A DNA stretch of 64,000 nt, taken from VRUE01 sp963725085. Lineage in GTDB: Bacteria; Actinomycetota; Thermoleophilia; Solirubrobacterales; 70-9. Below are positions 8,539 to 18,319 of the stretch, piece by piece. Each line of letters begins with the position of its first letter. The first letter of the stretch is position 1. The notes under the pieces were generated by a model. It made no database searches. It was given only the letters and a program-made list of their open reading frames with translations, and was not told the DNA's origin. A program made the translations under genes and the position numbers. Where the stretch lies: contig CAVRXM010000003.1 of NCBI GenBank assembly GCA_963725085.1, positions 186,001 through 250,000 on the forward strand, in the 5' to 3' direction.

Positions 8539-10896
8539 TTCGGCGACCACCTTGAAGCGGTGCTTGCCGGCGGTGGGCTCCCAGACCCCGACCGCGTTCA
8601 TCCCCTTGATCCGGAGGACGTGGCGGCCCCTCCCGAGGCGCGGCAGCTTCAGCGGCGACGCGCATGGCTTCCACTTCCGCTTGTCGACCCGGCAGAGGAA
8701 GGTCGTGCCCGGCTGGCCGGTCGCATCGATGAAGCGGAAGACCGGTCGCCGCTTCCTGGTCTTGAAGCTGGGGCCGAAGGTGACCCGCGTCTCCGGCGTC
8801 ACGTACGTGATTCCGCCGTTGGAGCCGCGTTTTCGAGCCGCCTTTGGATTTTTTCCCGCCCCGGCCGGCTTTTTTCTTTCGCTTTTTCTTCCCTGGGAGG
8901 TGGCGGGGGTGGCGGGGGCGGAGGTGGCGGGGGCGGAGGTGGCGGATCCGCTTCTTCCTGCGTGTAGCTGACCGAGCTGGTCGAGCAGGGCGAGACGAAG
9001 CCTTCCGCTTCGGCCGTGGCCCAGAAGCCGGTCGTCGATTCGGGGGCGACAGCGACGGCGATGCCCGGCGAGGCGAGCTCGCTCGAGTCGCCGGTTGCAA
9101 TCGGCGCGTCCGAACAGGTCGGAGTTCGTGTAGATCTTCACCGTCGTCCCAAACGCGGACTGTCCGATGACCGACGGTTCGGTCGACTCACCCGGTGAGC
9201 CCGGGGTTCGTATCCGTCAGCGTCGGAGCCGGCGGCCCCAGTTCGAGGTCGGGGTCGTTCTTCACCGAGACCAGCAGCGTCCCGCCGCTTCCGTGCGAGT
9301 AGACGTCTTCCTCGCCGGCGAAGTCATCGTCGGAGGTGAGACGCTCGAGCGTGCTGAAGAACGCCCTCGACCCGTTCGCCGAGACGGCGTCCAGACCGGA
9401 ACCGAAGGGGCCGTTGCCGCCGACCGTCCCGGTCGAGATCAGCGTCGTCGCGCCGCCCGACCGTTCGTAGACGTCCGCGCTCGAGTCGGTGTCTTCGGCG
9501 ACGAGCGATTCGGTGGTGTTGAAGAAGACCCGCGAGCCGTCGTTCGAAGCTTTGGCGAAGAACGCGTCCGCGGGGCCGTCGCCGCCATCCGGCCCGGTCG
9601 AGATCAGGGTCGTCGTACCGCCGCTGCGCTCATACACGTCCTGGGCTTCGTCGGTGTCTTCGGCGCGTCAGTGCCTCGGAGGTGGTGAAGATCACGGCAT
9701 CGGTCGAGTCGTCGGGTGATGCCCAGCGGAATTCGGCCGCGATGGGCCCGTCGCCGCCTGCGGGACCGGTCGAGACCAGGCTCGTTTCCCCGCCGCTGCG
9801 CGCGTAGAGGTCCTGGGCGCTGTCGGTGTCGGCGGCGTCGAGCTGTTCGGTGGTCTCGAAGTAGACGGCCGAGCCGTCGGCCGAGCTGCCGGCGTAGATC
9901 GCGTTGAATCCTCCGTTGCCGCCCCCCAGCCCGGTCGATATCCGCACCGGTGTCCCCACCGCTCCATTCGAATACGTCGGAGAAGTCGTCGGTGTCATCG
10001 GCCGAGTCGCGGTTGTTCGTCTCGAAGAAGACGCGCGACCCGTCGCTGGAGGCGCCGCCGACCACCGGCTGGCAGTCGAGGCCGGATGGGGCAGGTGCCC
10101 CCGGCGGTGACCAGTGTCGTCGTTTCGGTTTCGAGGTCGCGCTGGTAGATGTCCCATTCGCCGTCGGTGTCGGAGGCGACCAGTCCCTCTTCGGTGGTGA
10201 AGACCACCTTGTTCCCGTCCGAGGAGGCCTGCTGGAACACCGCCGTCATTTCCGCGTTGCCGCATTCGGTGGCGGCGCAGGAAGCGTCGCCCGCCGAGAC
10301 CAGCGTCGTCCTTTCGGTGGTCAGGTCGCGGACGTAGACGTCGATCGAAGAGTCGTGGTCGGCCGAGCGTCATCCGCTCGGCGGTGACGAAGAAGATCCT
10401 GTGGCCGTCGGCCGCAGAGCCGCCCGGAGCGAAGTTCGCGGTGAATTCGCCGTTGCCGCAGTTTTCCGCCGCGCACGAGGTGTCGCCCTTCGACACCAGC
10501 GTCGTCGTGTTGTCGGTCAGGTCGCGTTGGTAGAGGTCAAGGGAGTTGTCGTGGTCGTCCGGCGTCAGCTTCTCCTGGGTCATGAACAGCACCCTGCTGC
10601 CGTCGGCCGAGACACTCTTGAACAGGGCGTCGTAGGCATCGTTGCCGCCGATCGGCCCGAGCGAGACCTGACGGGTGACATATTCGCCCACTATCGGAGT
10701 CGAATGAGCGTTTGAAGATGTCTTCGCCGGCGTCCGTGTCGCCGTTGACCATCTGTTCGTCGGTCGAGAAGAAGGCGACGCTGCCGTCCTTCGAGATTCC
10801 CTCGAACCGGGCCGGCGAAGCCTGTGCGACGGAGGCGCACCAGAGCGCGGCGATCGTCAACGCCGCGAGGAGGGTCCTTGTGACCTTCGGGAGCAT
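8535..10896 (-). CDS. Secreted beta-propeller protein with Pro-rich linker and Ig-like C-terminus, PilY1-like in context (many frame breaks)
   Basis: Starts MLPKVTRTLLAALTIAALWC with a signal peptide ending near SVAQA. Then come about nine repeats of roughly 60 residues on the pattern DGSRVFFxTxExL..DTD...DVYERSGG.TTLISTGP.GG, a WD40-like/TolB-type propeller. After these come TTVKIYTNSDLFGRAD, an acidic region, about 16 prolines, a Lys/Arg-rich stretch and an Ig-like domain (PVFRFIDATGQPGTTFLCRV ... KPCASPLKLP ... GRHVLRIKGMNAVG). Breaks occur near 10690, 10370, 10090, 9950, 9667, 9190 and in the linker, and each segment continues in the next frame. Its stop overlaps the PilW-like start. In Gram-negative pili PilY1, also a propeller, is encoded with minor pilins and sits at the tip. 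I infer an analogous tip adhesin; there is no sequence claim of homology. Confidence 0.7.
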
Positions 10897-10961
10897 CGGG
10901 TGCGGTATCGGCAGGAGTGGGGATGACGCTTAGCCGGGACGCCTGGACGAAGGGCGAGGGG

Positions 10962-10980
10962 CGGGCCGGAAACCGGCCCG
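10962..10980 (-). terminator. GC hairpin downstream of the pilin gene
   Basis: CGGGCCGG-AAA-CCGGCCCG, a perfect 8-bp stem, about 50 bases past the pilin stop and before the propeller gene. No T tract follows on the minus strand. It may be a terminator or an mRNA-stabilising end that lets pilin be made in excess over the downstream genes. Confidence 0.55.
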
Positions 10981-11030
10981 TCCCTTCGCACTTCACGCTT
11001 GGCTAGGCCAAGGCGATGGGGCTGGATGGA

Positions 11031-11498
11031 TCAACCACCCCAGCCTTCGGCACCTTCGGGGCAGCCACCTTTACCGGGAACGGTGCAGGGGAACGTCAGC
11101 GCGCCGCCGTTGTTTACAACGCCGAACGTCTGTGATTCGTTGCTGCCTTCGATGGTGAATGCGTAGGTGGTTTCGGTACGTGTTTCGACTTCTTCACCTA
11201 CGAAATCGGCGTTACCAAGCGTGGGCTCGATATTTTCGAGCGCTTCGAGGGAACACGGTTCGTAACTGCCGTCGTTGTCGGTCGAGCACGTCTCCATCGC
11301 GACCTGCGCGGAGTGCGCGTACTCCTTGGCCTTCGCGTCCCCGGCCTTGTCTTTCTGGTTGAAGAACGCCGGCAGGGCGATCGCGGCCAGGATGCCGAGG
11401 ATGAGCATGACGACGAGAAGCTCGATCAGCGTGAAGCCGGCCTCGCTGTCGCCGTTGAGCCGGGCACCAACCTTGGCCCGGAGATTCTGGAGAAACAT
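11031..11498 (-). CDS. pilA: Major type IV pilin (PilA/PilE)
   Basis: 155 residues, intact. Leader MFLQNLRAKVGARLNGDSEAG, then FTLIELLVVMLILGILAAIA with Glu at mature position 5, the canonical class III signal cut by PilD. A short C-terminal domain contains a cysteine pair (AMETCSTDNDGSYEPCS) and a late pair (TFPCTVPGKGGCP) that could form D-loop disulphides. AGGAGGT lies seven bases before the ATG, a strong site that suits a highly made protein. A c-di-GMP-I riboswitch precedes it and a GC hairpin follows. It is the only prepilin here with the textbook FTLIE sequence, so I take it as the main subunit. Confidence 0.93.
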   Translation of the reverse strand: MFLQNLRAKVGARLNGDSEAGFTLIELLVVMLILGILAAIALPAFFNQKDKAGDAKAKEYAHSAQVAMETCSTDNDGSYEPCSLEALENIEPTLGNADFVGEEVETRTETTYAFTIEGSNESQTFGVVNNGGALTFPCTVPGKGGCPEGAEGWGG

Positions 11499-11565
11499 TA
11501 GGTACCTCCTATGGTCCTAATCGTTTGCGCCAGAGCCCCGTGTTTAGCCACGTGGTGTCTCTTGA

Positions 11566-11653
11566 CCCCGGTGGCAACCCGGCCGGCTCCGCGAAGGGAG
11601 TCCCGTCGGCTTTGCGTCCCCAGCTCACGCTGGGTTTGCCTATTGCACCGGAG
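11566..11653 (-). ncRNA. Cyclic di-GMP-I (GEMM) riboswitch before the pilin gene
   Basis: On the minus strand the core reads AGGCAAACC, then a hairpin (CAGC-GTGA-GCTG, with a GTGA tetraloop), then GGGGACGCAAAGCC, the hallmark of GEMM-I aptamers. A second hairpin (GACTCC-CTTC-GCGGAGCC) and GGGTTGCC follow. P1 closes with CCGGTG/CACCGG, giving an 88-nt aptamer of normal size. Hand alignment to the Vibrio Vc2 aptamer puts G at the ligand-discriminating position 20, which favours c-di-GMP over cAMP-GMP. It lies about 70 nt before the pilin start in a 244-nt leader, between pilC and pilA. Confidence 0.85.
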
Positions 11654-11742
11654 CGCTGGCAGATTCATTACGCAACCCTCATCGGCCCCGGCGAGAAGTT
11701 CTCAATCGCCGAAATTTGGGCTACGTCAGCCGAAAACTGAGC

Positions 11743-12989
11743 TCAGCGAATCTTTTCGTAGATGCTGAAGATCGGCAGATACATCGAGATCACGATGAAC
11801 CCGACGACGCCGCCGACGAAGACGATCATCAGCGGCTCGATCAGCGCGGTCAGCGCCTTGACCTTGGCGTCGACCTCGGTCTCGTAGAAGTCGGCGATTT
11901 TGCTCAGCATCGTCTCGAGCTGCCCGGTCTCCTCGCCGACCGCGACCATATGCCCGACCATCGGCGGGAAGACGTCGTGGCGCTCGATCGGCCCGGCCAG
12001 CGAGCCGCCGCGCTTGGCCGAGGCGTAGACGTCTTCCATCGCCTGCTCGACGACCACGTTGCCCGCGGTTTCGCCGGTCAGTTTGATCGCCTGCAGCATC
12101 GGCACGCCGGCCGAGACCGAGCCCGCAAAGGTCCGCGACCACCTGGCTAGGGCGACCTTCTGGATCACGTCGCCGATATTTGCCGGGATCCGCAGCAGGA
12201 ACCGGTCCCACACTTCTTTCCCCCGCTTCGTCTTCTTCCAGCGGAAGAAGGCGAAGATGGCGAAGGCCATCAGCGGGCCGACGATGTACCAGTAGCCGGT
12301 GATCGCTTCCGAGGCCATCACGCAGATCTGTGTCGGGAGCGGCAGGCCCCGAAGCTTCCTCGGGATTTTCTTCGGCCAGTTCTTCGAAGATCTTGACGAA
12401 GACCGGGATCACGAAGGCGACGACGGCCAGCAGCACCACGGCCGCGAAGCCGAAGATCAGCACCGGGTACATCAGCGCCGATTTGACCTGGCGCCGGAGA
12501 GCGTCGGCTTTCTCGACCTGGAAGGCGACGCGGTCGAGCGCGTCCTCGAGGCGGCCCGACTGCTCGCCGGAGCGGACCATCGCCCGGAACAACTTGTCGA
12601 AGACTTCCGGGTACCGCTCCATCGCCTTCTCGAGCGTGCTGCCGGCTTCGACGTCGCTCGCTGACTCCGCCGATCGCCTCGCGGATCCGGTCGTCCTGAG
12701 TCTGCTCCTCGAGGGTCTGGAGCGAGCGGATCATCGGCATCCCGGAGGCGACCAGGGTCGCGAACTGGCGCGAGAACACCGCCAGCTCCCGCTTGTCGAC
12801 GCCTTTCCAGCGGGTCAGCAGCTTCTCCAGTTTCAGCGGCGTGGACTTTTCGCTGACGTCGAGGACGATCAGCCCGCGCTGGCGCAGCTGCTCGCTGACC
12901 TGCGCCTTGGAGGCGGCCTCGAGCTCGCCGGCGGTGGCGGCCCCGGCCGTGTCCATCGCGCGGAAGGCGAATGTCGTCGCGCCCGCCAC
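11743..12989 (-). CDS. pilC: PilC, type IV pilus inner-membrane platform protein (two frame breaks)
   Basis: Polytopic GspF-family protein that transmits PilB/PilT motor movement to pilin. The GTG start (MAGATTFAFRAMDTAG) is four bases after the pilT stop. The N-terminal region AATAGELEAASKAQVSEQLR leads to the first GspF domain, FSRQFATLVASGMPMIRSL. An extra C near 12660 and another base near 12347 move the frame. The reading continues AMERYPEVFDKLFRAMVRS, ALMYPVLIFGFAAVVLLAV and the second GspF domain WSRTFAGSVSAGVPMLQAIK, ending VISMYLPIFSIYEKIR. Corrected length of about 415 residues matches the family. Confidence 0.92.
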
Positions 12990-12993
12990 CGGC

Positions 12994-14151
12994 TTATGCC
13001 CCCTGGACGTAGGCCGGGGGCGGGACCTGGCCCGGGGCCGGCGCGCCATTGCCTAGCTGGTCGGCGGAGCCGGCACCCGAGCCGGCGAAGTTTCCGAGCA
13101 GCCGTTTCAGCTCCTCCGGGACCGAGGCGCGCTGCTCGGCGAGGGTGCGGGTGATCTTGCCGGCGCGGACGAGGCGGACGAGGTCGGCGTCCATCGTCTG
13201 CATCCCGACGGCGCCGGAGGTCTGGACCGCGGCGTAGATCTGGTGGGTCTTGCCCTCGCGGATCAGGTTGCGGATCGCCGGGGTCGGGACCAGGACCTCG
13301 CAGGCGACGATCCGGCCCATCCCGTCGGCGGTCGGAAGCAGCTGCTGGGTGACGATCCCCTGAAGCGCGATCGAGAGCTGGGTCCTGACCTGCGCCTGCT
13401 GCTCGGGCGGGAAGACGTCGATGATCCGGTCGACCGTCTGCGAGGTCGATTGGGTGTGCAGGGTCGCAAACACGAGGTGGCCGGTCTCGGCCGCGGTCAA
13501 GGCGGTCGACATCGTCTCCAGGTCCCTCATCTCGCCGACGAGGATGACGTCGGGGTCCTCTCGCAGGGCGGCGCGGAGGCCGAGAGCGAAGTCGGGGGCG
13601 TCGGCGCCGACCTCGCGCTGGTTGACGATCGATTTCTTGTGCTGGTGCAGGAACTCGATCGGGTCCTCGATCGTCAGGATGTGGTCCTGGTTGTCGGCGT
13701 TGATCAGATCGATCATCGCCGCCAGGGTCGTGCTCTTGCCGGAGCCGGTCGGCCCGGTGACGAGGACGAACCCGCGCGGCTTGGCGGCGAAATCGCGCAG
13801 CACCTGGGGAACGTTGAGGGAGTCGAGCGATGGGATCTCCTGGGGTACCAAGCGGAAGGCGGCGCTGACCGAGCCGCGCTGGAAGAAGCAGTTGACGCGG
13901 AACCGGGCGACGCCGGGGATCGCGTAGGCGAAGTCGAGCTGGAGGTTGTTCTCGAACCGTTTGCGCTGGTCGTCGTTGAGGATGCTGAAGACGACCTCCC
14001 GGGTCTGCTGGGTCGAGAGGACGGGGAAGCCCTCCATCGGGATGATCTTCCCCTTGGTGCGCATCGCCGGGGGAAAGCCAGGCGTCAGGTGGACGTCGGA
14101 CGCCCTGGCCTCGACCATGCGCGCGAGAACGGCTGAGAAGTCGAAGTCCAT
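12994..14151 (-). CDS. pilT: PilT, twitching-motility retraction ATPase
   Basis: 386 residues, intact. Cytoplasmic hexameric ATPase. PAS-like N-terminal domain (ARASDVHLTPGFPPAMRTKG), Walker A GPTGSGKSTTLAAMID, Asp box TIEDPIEFLH, Walker B DVILVGEMRD and His box TGHLVFATLHTQS. The C-terminal tail is Gly/Pro-rich. The arrangement pilB-pilT-pilC, with pilC four bases downstream, makes this the retraction motor of the locus. A second, different PilT homologue lies about 4 kb upstream. The AIRNLIREGK segment after the core corresponds to the conserved AIRNLIRE retraction motif of PilT, supporting PilT over PilU. Confidence 0.95.
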   Translation of the reverse strand: MDFDFSAVLARMVEARASDVHLTPGFPPAMRTKGKIIPMEGFPVLSTQQTREVVFSILNDDQRKRFENNLQLDFAYAIPGVARFRVNCFFQRGSVSAAFRLVPQEIPSLDSLNVPQVLRDFAAKPRGFVLVTGPTGSGKSTTLAAMIDLINADNQDHILTIEDPIEFLHQHKKSIVNQREVGADAPDFALGLRAALREDPDVILVGEMRDLETMSTALTAAETGHLVFATLHTQSTSQTVDRIIDVFPPEQQAQVRTQLSIALQGIVTQQLLPTADGMGRIVACEVLVPTPAIRNLIREGKTHQIYAAVQTSGAVGMQTMDADLVRLVRAGKITRTLAEQRASVPEELKRLLGNFAGSGAGSADQLGNGAPAPGQVPPPAYVQGA

Positions 14152-14211
14152 TGCGACTAGATCGACCGTCCAGCCGCGTTACTCGATACCCGAAACCGAC
14201 TAGCGCAAGGC

Positions 14212-16183
14212 CTATGCCGTGACACGCAGGACCTCCTCGAGGCTTGTCAGGCCCGCACGCACCTTTTCGACGCCGTCCTCGCGCAGGGTGACCATCCCCT
14301 CCTCACGCGCGACGCTCGTCAGTTCGGCCTCATGGGCGCCCTGGACGGTCATCTCCTTCAACCGCTCGCTCATCGCCATCACCGAGTAGATCCCGACCCG
14401 GCCGCGGTAGCCGGTGCTCATGCACCGCGGGCACCCGGTCGGAACATAGGCCTCGATCTCGACCCCGACCCGGATCCCGGCCTCGGCGAGCGCCTCGGGA
14501 GGGAGGATCGCCCGCTGCTTGCAGTGGGTGCAGAGCTTGCGGGCGAGGCGCTGGGCGACGACGCAATCGACCGCCGAGGCGGTGAGGAAGGACTCGATTC
14601 CCATCTTGCTGAGGCGGGCGATCGCCCCGGGCGCGTCGTTCGTGTGGAGGGTCGTCAGCATCATGTGGCCGGTCAAGCGCCGCCTCGATCGCGATCCGGG
14701 CGGTCTCCCCGTCGCGGATCTCGCCGACCATCACGATGTCGGGGTCGGCGCGCAGGATCGAGCGCAGGCCGGTGGCGAAGTCGAGGCCGGCCTTGCGGTT
14801 GACGTTGATCTGGTTGATCCCTTCGAGGCGGTACTCGACCGGGTCCTCGATCGTGATGATGTTCTTCTCGACTTCGTTCAGGAGTCTGGAGCGCCGCATA
14901 GAGGGTCGTCGACTTGCCCGAGCCGGTCGGCCCGGTCACCAGCACGGCTCCGTAGGCCTTGCGGAACGCTTCCTCGAACCGATGCCTGCCGGTCCCGTCC
15001 ATGCCGAGGTCATCGAGCGAGCGCTGGGCGTTCTCTTTGTCGAGGATCCGGATCGTCGCCCCCTCGCCGCGCTGGGTCGGGAGCGTCGTGATCCGGAGGT
15101 CGATGCGGCGGTCGTCGATCGTGACGCTGACCCGGCCGTCCTGGGGGACGCGCTTCTCGGCGATGTTGAGGTCGCTCATGATCTTGATCCGCGAGATCAC
15201 CGCGGTGACCATCCGTTTCGGGACTTTGGCGGCCTCGCGCAGGACACCGTCGACGCGGAAGCGGACCCGCATCTCGCCTTCGTCGGGCTCGAAGTGGACG
15301 TCGGAGGCGCCCTCGGCGACCGACTGGCCGAGGATGCTGTAGACGAGTTTGACGACCGGCGCGTCCTCGGCGCTGACCTCCATGTCGCTGACTTCCGCCA
15401 GCGCCTCCTCCTCTTCGGCGGCCGCTTCCTCCTCCTCGGTGACCGCCTCGCTGACCGCGCTCTGGAGGGTGTTGAGGCGGCCGATCAGCGCCTCGATGTC
15501 TTCCCGCGAGGAGACCGCGACGTCGCTGTCGAACCCGGTCGCCATCTTGATGTCGTCGAGGGCGAGCAGGTTGGTCGGGTCGGCGGTGGCGACCAGGAGG
15601 GTGGCTTTGTCGACGAAGGCGATCGGCAGCGCGCCGTAGCGGCGCGCCGAGGTGACCGAGATCAGGTTCGCCGCGGCCATGTCGACCTGGAAGAGCTGGA
15701 GGTCGACGTGGTCGAGCCCGTAGCGCTCCGCCACCGCCTTCGAGAGCTGCTCGGGGGAGATCGCCCCCTGCTCGAGCATCAGGTGCTCCGGCGGGCGCCC
15801 CGCGGTCCGCGCCTCGTCGATCGCCTGCTGCACCCGCTCCTCGGAGGCGAAACCGAGTTCGACCAGGACGTCGGTGACGAATCCGGTCGTGCGCGCGCGC
15901 GTGCGAGGAGCCGTCAGGCCCGGGTGTCGTGCCGGGCACGAGCGGCGTCGGCTCCGGCCCCTCGCCGGCGGTCTCAGGCGCCGGCGGCGACGGCGGCGAC
16001 TCCTCGATCGGCGCGGTGGTCTCCTCGACGGGGCGAGAGGGGTCGTCGACCGGGGACCGCGGTCTCCTCGATCGGCGGAGCGGCCTCCTCGACCGGCCTG
16101 TCTGCCGGCTCGAACGCCGGCGCGGTCGAGTCGCCTGAATCGGGAACCGGCCGGAGATGACCGGGGTGTTCCCGGGGCTCCAT
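14212..16183 (-). CDS. pilB: PilB, type IV pilus extension ATPase (four frame breaks)
   Basis: ATG start preceded by GAGGTG, eight bases after the previous stop. A long acidic, proline-rich N-terminal tail (TAPAFEPADRPVEEAAP) precedes the MshEN/T2SSE N-terminal domain (EHLMLEQGAISPEQLSKAV). The ATPase core has SDVHFEPDEGEMRVRFRVDG, Walker A GPTGSGKSTTLYAAL, Asp box TIEDPVEYRLEG, Walker B DIVMVGEIRDGETA and His box GHMMLTTLHTND. The zinc tetracysteine is CTHCKQ plus GCPRCMSTGY. Breaks near 16057, 15897, 14893 and 14680 are each a net one-base gain. Corrected length is about 655 residues. It powers polymerisation on PilC. Confidence 0.93.
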
Positions 16184-16190
16184 GCTCACC

Positions 16191-16804
16191 TCAGGGGTGG
16201 TACTCGACGGTCGGGCCCTTGTATTCGGCATCGATCACCGCCTGTTCGACGCTGGCCGGGCTGCGGAAGCCGTACTGCACCGAGGCGCTGGGGACACCCT
16301 GGCCGAGGTGCTTCGGGCGAACCACCACGAGGGCTGGGGTCCGGTCGACCTCGACGCCCTGGCTGATCGTGGTGTAGCGGGCGATTTCATGGGCGGGCAC
16401 GACGAAGGTCGCGACGTGGGAGAGACCGTTGAGGCGCTCGACCGAGCGGGTGACGAGGCGATCGTCGATGCCGCCGTCCTTGACGAACAGGAGGACGACG
16501 GTGTCGCCCGCCCTGAACGCGGCCGTCACCGGGCGCGGCGGGCGGCGGGACGGCGGCGGCGAAGGCGCCGGGTTCCGGCGCAGCCACCGATTCGCCGGCA
16601 ACCGCCACGGTTTCACCGGAAACGACCGGGGAGGAGGGGGCACCGGCGGTCGCCGTCGTCACCGACGATTCAGGCGATTCGGCCGCGGATTCTTCTTCGC
16701 TGCCGCCGCCCATCGACGACATCACGAAGAAGCCGACGCGCGAGCAGCAGGACTCCGAGGATCGCAACCTGGGCCAGCGGGTTGTTGTTGAGCTTTTCCC
16801 TCAT
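16191..16804 (-). CDS. Membrane-anchored thioredoxin-fold-like protein in the pilus locus (frame breaks)
   Basis: Starts MREKLNNNPLAQVAIL with one membrane helix (breaks near 16740), then a Ser/Thr/Ala/Val-rich linker (ESSVTTATAGAPSSPVVSG). After a break near 16540 a compact domain follows: TVVLLFVKDGGIDDRLVT, VATFVVPAHEIARYT, EVDRTPALVVVRPK, YGFRSPASVEQAVIDAEY. This beta-alpha-beta order with a cis-proline-like TP before a beta strand is that of thioredoxin folds. There is no CXXC, so it is unlikely to be a redox enzyme. Similar proteins could act as binding modules in pilus assembly. It is coupled to pilB by an 8-base gap. The family assignment is by pattern only. Confidence 0.6.
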
Positions 16805-16860
16805 ACGTTCGCTTATCTAGCTCGGCAGAATCGGGCCCGAGCTTGAGCGCCGGGCCGGGA

Positions 16861-18235
16861 TCAGCAGTTCGCGTCGGGCGGTGACGCGGTGGCCCCCGTG
16901 CACTCGAAGTAGCGGGTGCGTTCGAACAGGCTTTCGAATTCCGATTTCAGGCAGTTTGATGTTGGGGTTTGATTCGAAGGTGGAGTCGCCGTGCAGGGTC
17001 AGCGTTTTGCCTGCCATCATCCCGATCCATTTCGAGTTACCCCCCATATCCACGTCGACATTGGGCGCGTAGAGGATGAACTCGTTCGTGGCGCCGCCGC
17101 CTCCACTCAGATTGACGTTTGTGGGAATGGTTGGCGATCCGAGCAGGTAGAAACCCGGCACGTCGTAGTTCCCGGTGTTCGGGTTGAATCCGGTTGCGGT
17201 CAGCGTGGCGTTGGCCGTGAGTTCGAATCTGACCGCTCCAGCTGTAAGCCCACAGTTCTCCGGGGTGTCGAAGAAGACCCTGATGGTCGCCCCCGCCGGC
17301 ATGACCAGCTTGCCGCTCTTGATCAGCAGTCGGCAGACGAAGTAGTCTTTCCCGCCCATGCTGAGGGTCGTTGTTCGAAGTCACTTCGAGCGTCCTCGTG
17401 GCGGAATTCCAGGCCGGTAGCGAGCAGCTGTTCTTGCAGTATGTGTCCTGTTCTTTGCTGCCGTTGGGCGTGTAGGGGCTCACGACGCAGGTCCAGGAGA
17501 GGCGGCAGTTGGAATTTTCCGGTGCCGATGTTGGCGGGGGGAAGTACTTCGGGGACATCTTTTTCGCCTTCGGTGATTTCGTTGTGGCAGTCGGTTTCTT
17601 TCGGCGCGGGCGTGCCTTTGCCGTGGCGGAGGTCGCCGCATACAACCGGCGCTTTGCCATTTTCAGCATTCTGTGAGATTCCACCGTTGGTGCCGAGGTC
17701 CGTATCGAGGGTGACTCCACCTTTCAGGGCCACATTGTCTCTCCCGATCAGTTTCTCGTTGGCGAACGGGTTTTCGACGTTGGTCGTTTTTCAATCCGAC
17801 CTTGATCCGCCGGCTCACACCATCCTGGGTCCCGACCGAGACCACGTTCAGTTCGGAGCCTTCTTTGTAGGCGCTGATCATGTAGGAGTAGGTCGCGGGG
17901 CCCACTTTTTCCGGCGTGATTGCCGGGCACCAGCCGCCCGTCGGCGTCTGCAGTTCGCCGGCAGGTCCGACGCAGGGGTTCGCAACGCTGAGGCTGTTCT
18001 TGAAGCGGTTGAGGCGGAGCAGGGCGACGTTGGCGCCCGCGTCCGCGGCGGCGATCGCCCTCTTCGAGCCGGCGTCGCGGGTGGAGCCCTGCTGGACGTC
18101 GACTGAGGCGAGGACCGCGGCGCCGGCCAGGCCCATGCTCGCGATCATCGCGAACAGCGCCGTCGGCAGCGCCATCCCCTGCTCGCTGCGAAGGAGGGTC
18201 AGGAACCGGCGTCGGATGGCCATGATCAGTTCCAT
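16861..18235 (-). CDS. PilX-like minor prepilin with large C-terminal surface domain (frame breaks)
   Basis: Positive leader MELIMAIRRRFLTLLRSEQG, then MALPTALFAMIASMGLAGAA, the GMALP...A helix seen in PilX-type minor pilins, which lack the usual Phe+1. A coiled helical stretch follows (AAADAGANVALLRLNR). The C-terminal part is long, beta-rich and Gly-rich: KGGVTLDTDLGTNGG, NCRLSWTCVVSPYT, GNYDVPGFYLLGSP, NEFILYAPNVDVDMGG and SKWIGMMAGKTLTLHG. This resembles the bactofilin-like/right-handed-helix surface domains attached to such pilins. Breaks near 17787, 17515, 17375 and 16955. The corrected end is RYFECTGATASPPDANC. ATG at 18223 (MAIRRR) is an alternative start. Confidence 0.7.
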
Positions 18236-18319
18236 CGCTTGCTGATCGGCGGGGTTGGTGTGGGCCTTGAACCCGAATCGGCCTCGACGCCCGAGTTGGA
18301 CGCCCGCCCTAGTGAATTT

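Noticed and set aside
8560..8967. Plus-strand open frame with a run of about 20 glycines
   Set aside because: It is the complement of the proline-rich linker of the minus-strand propeller protein.
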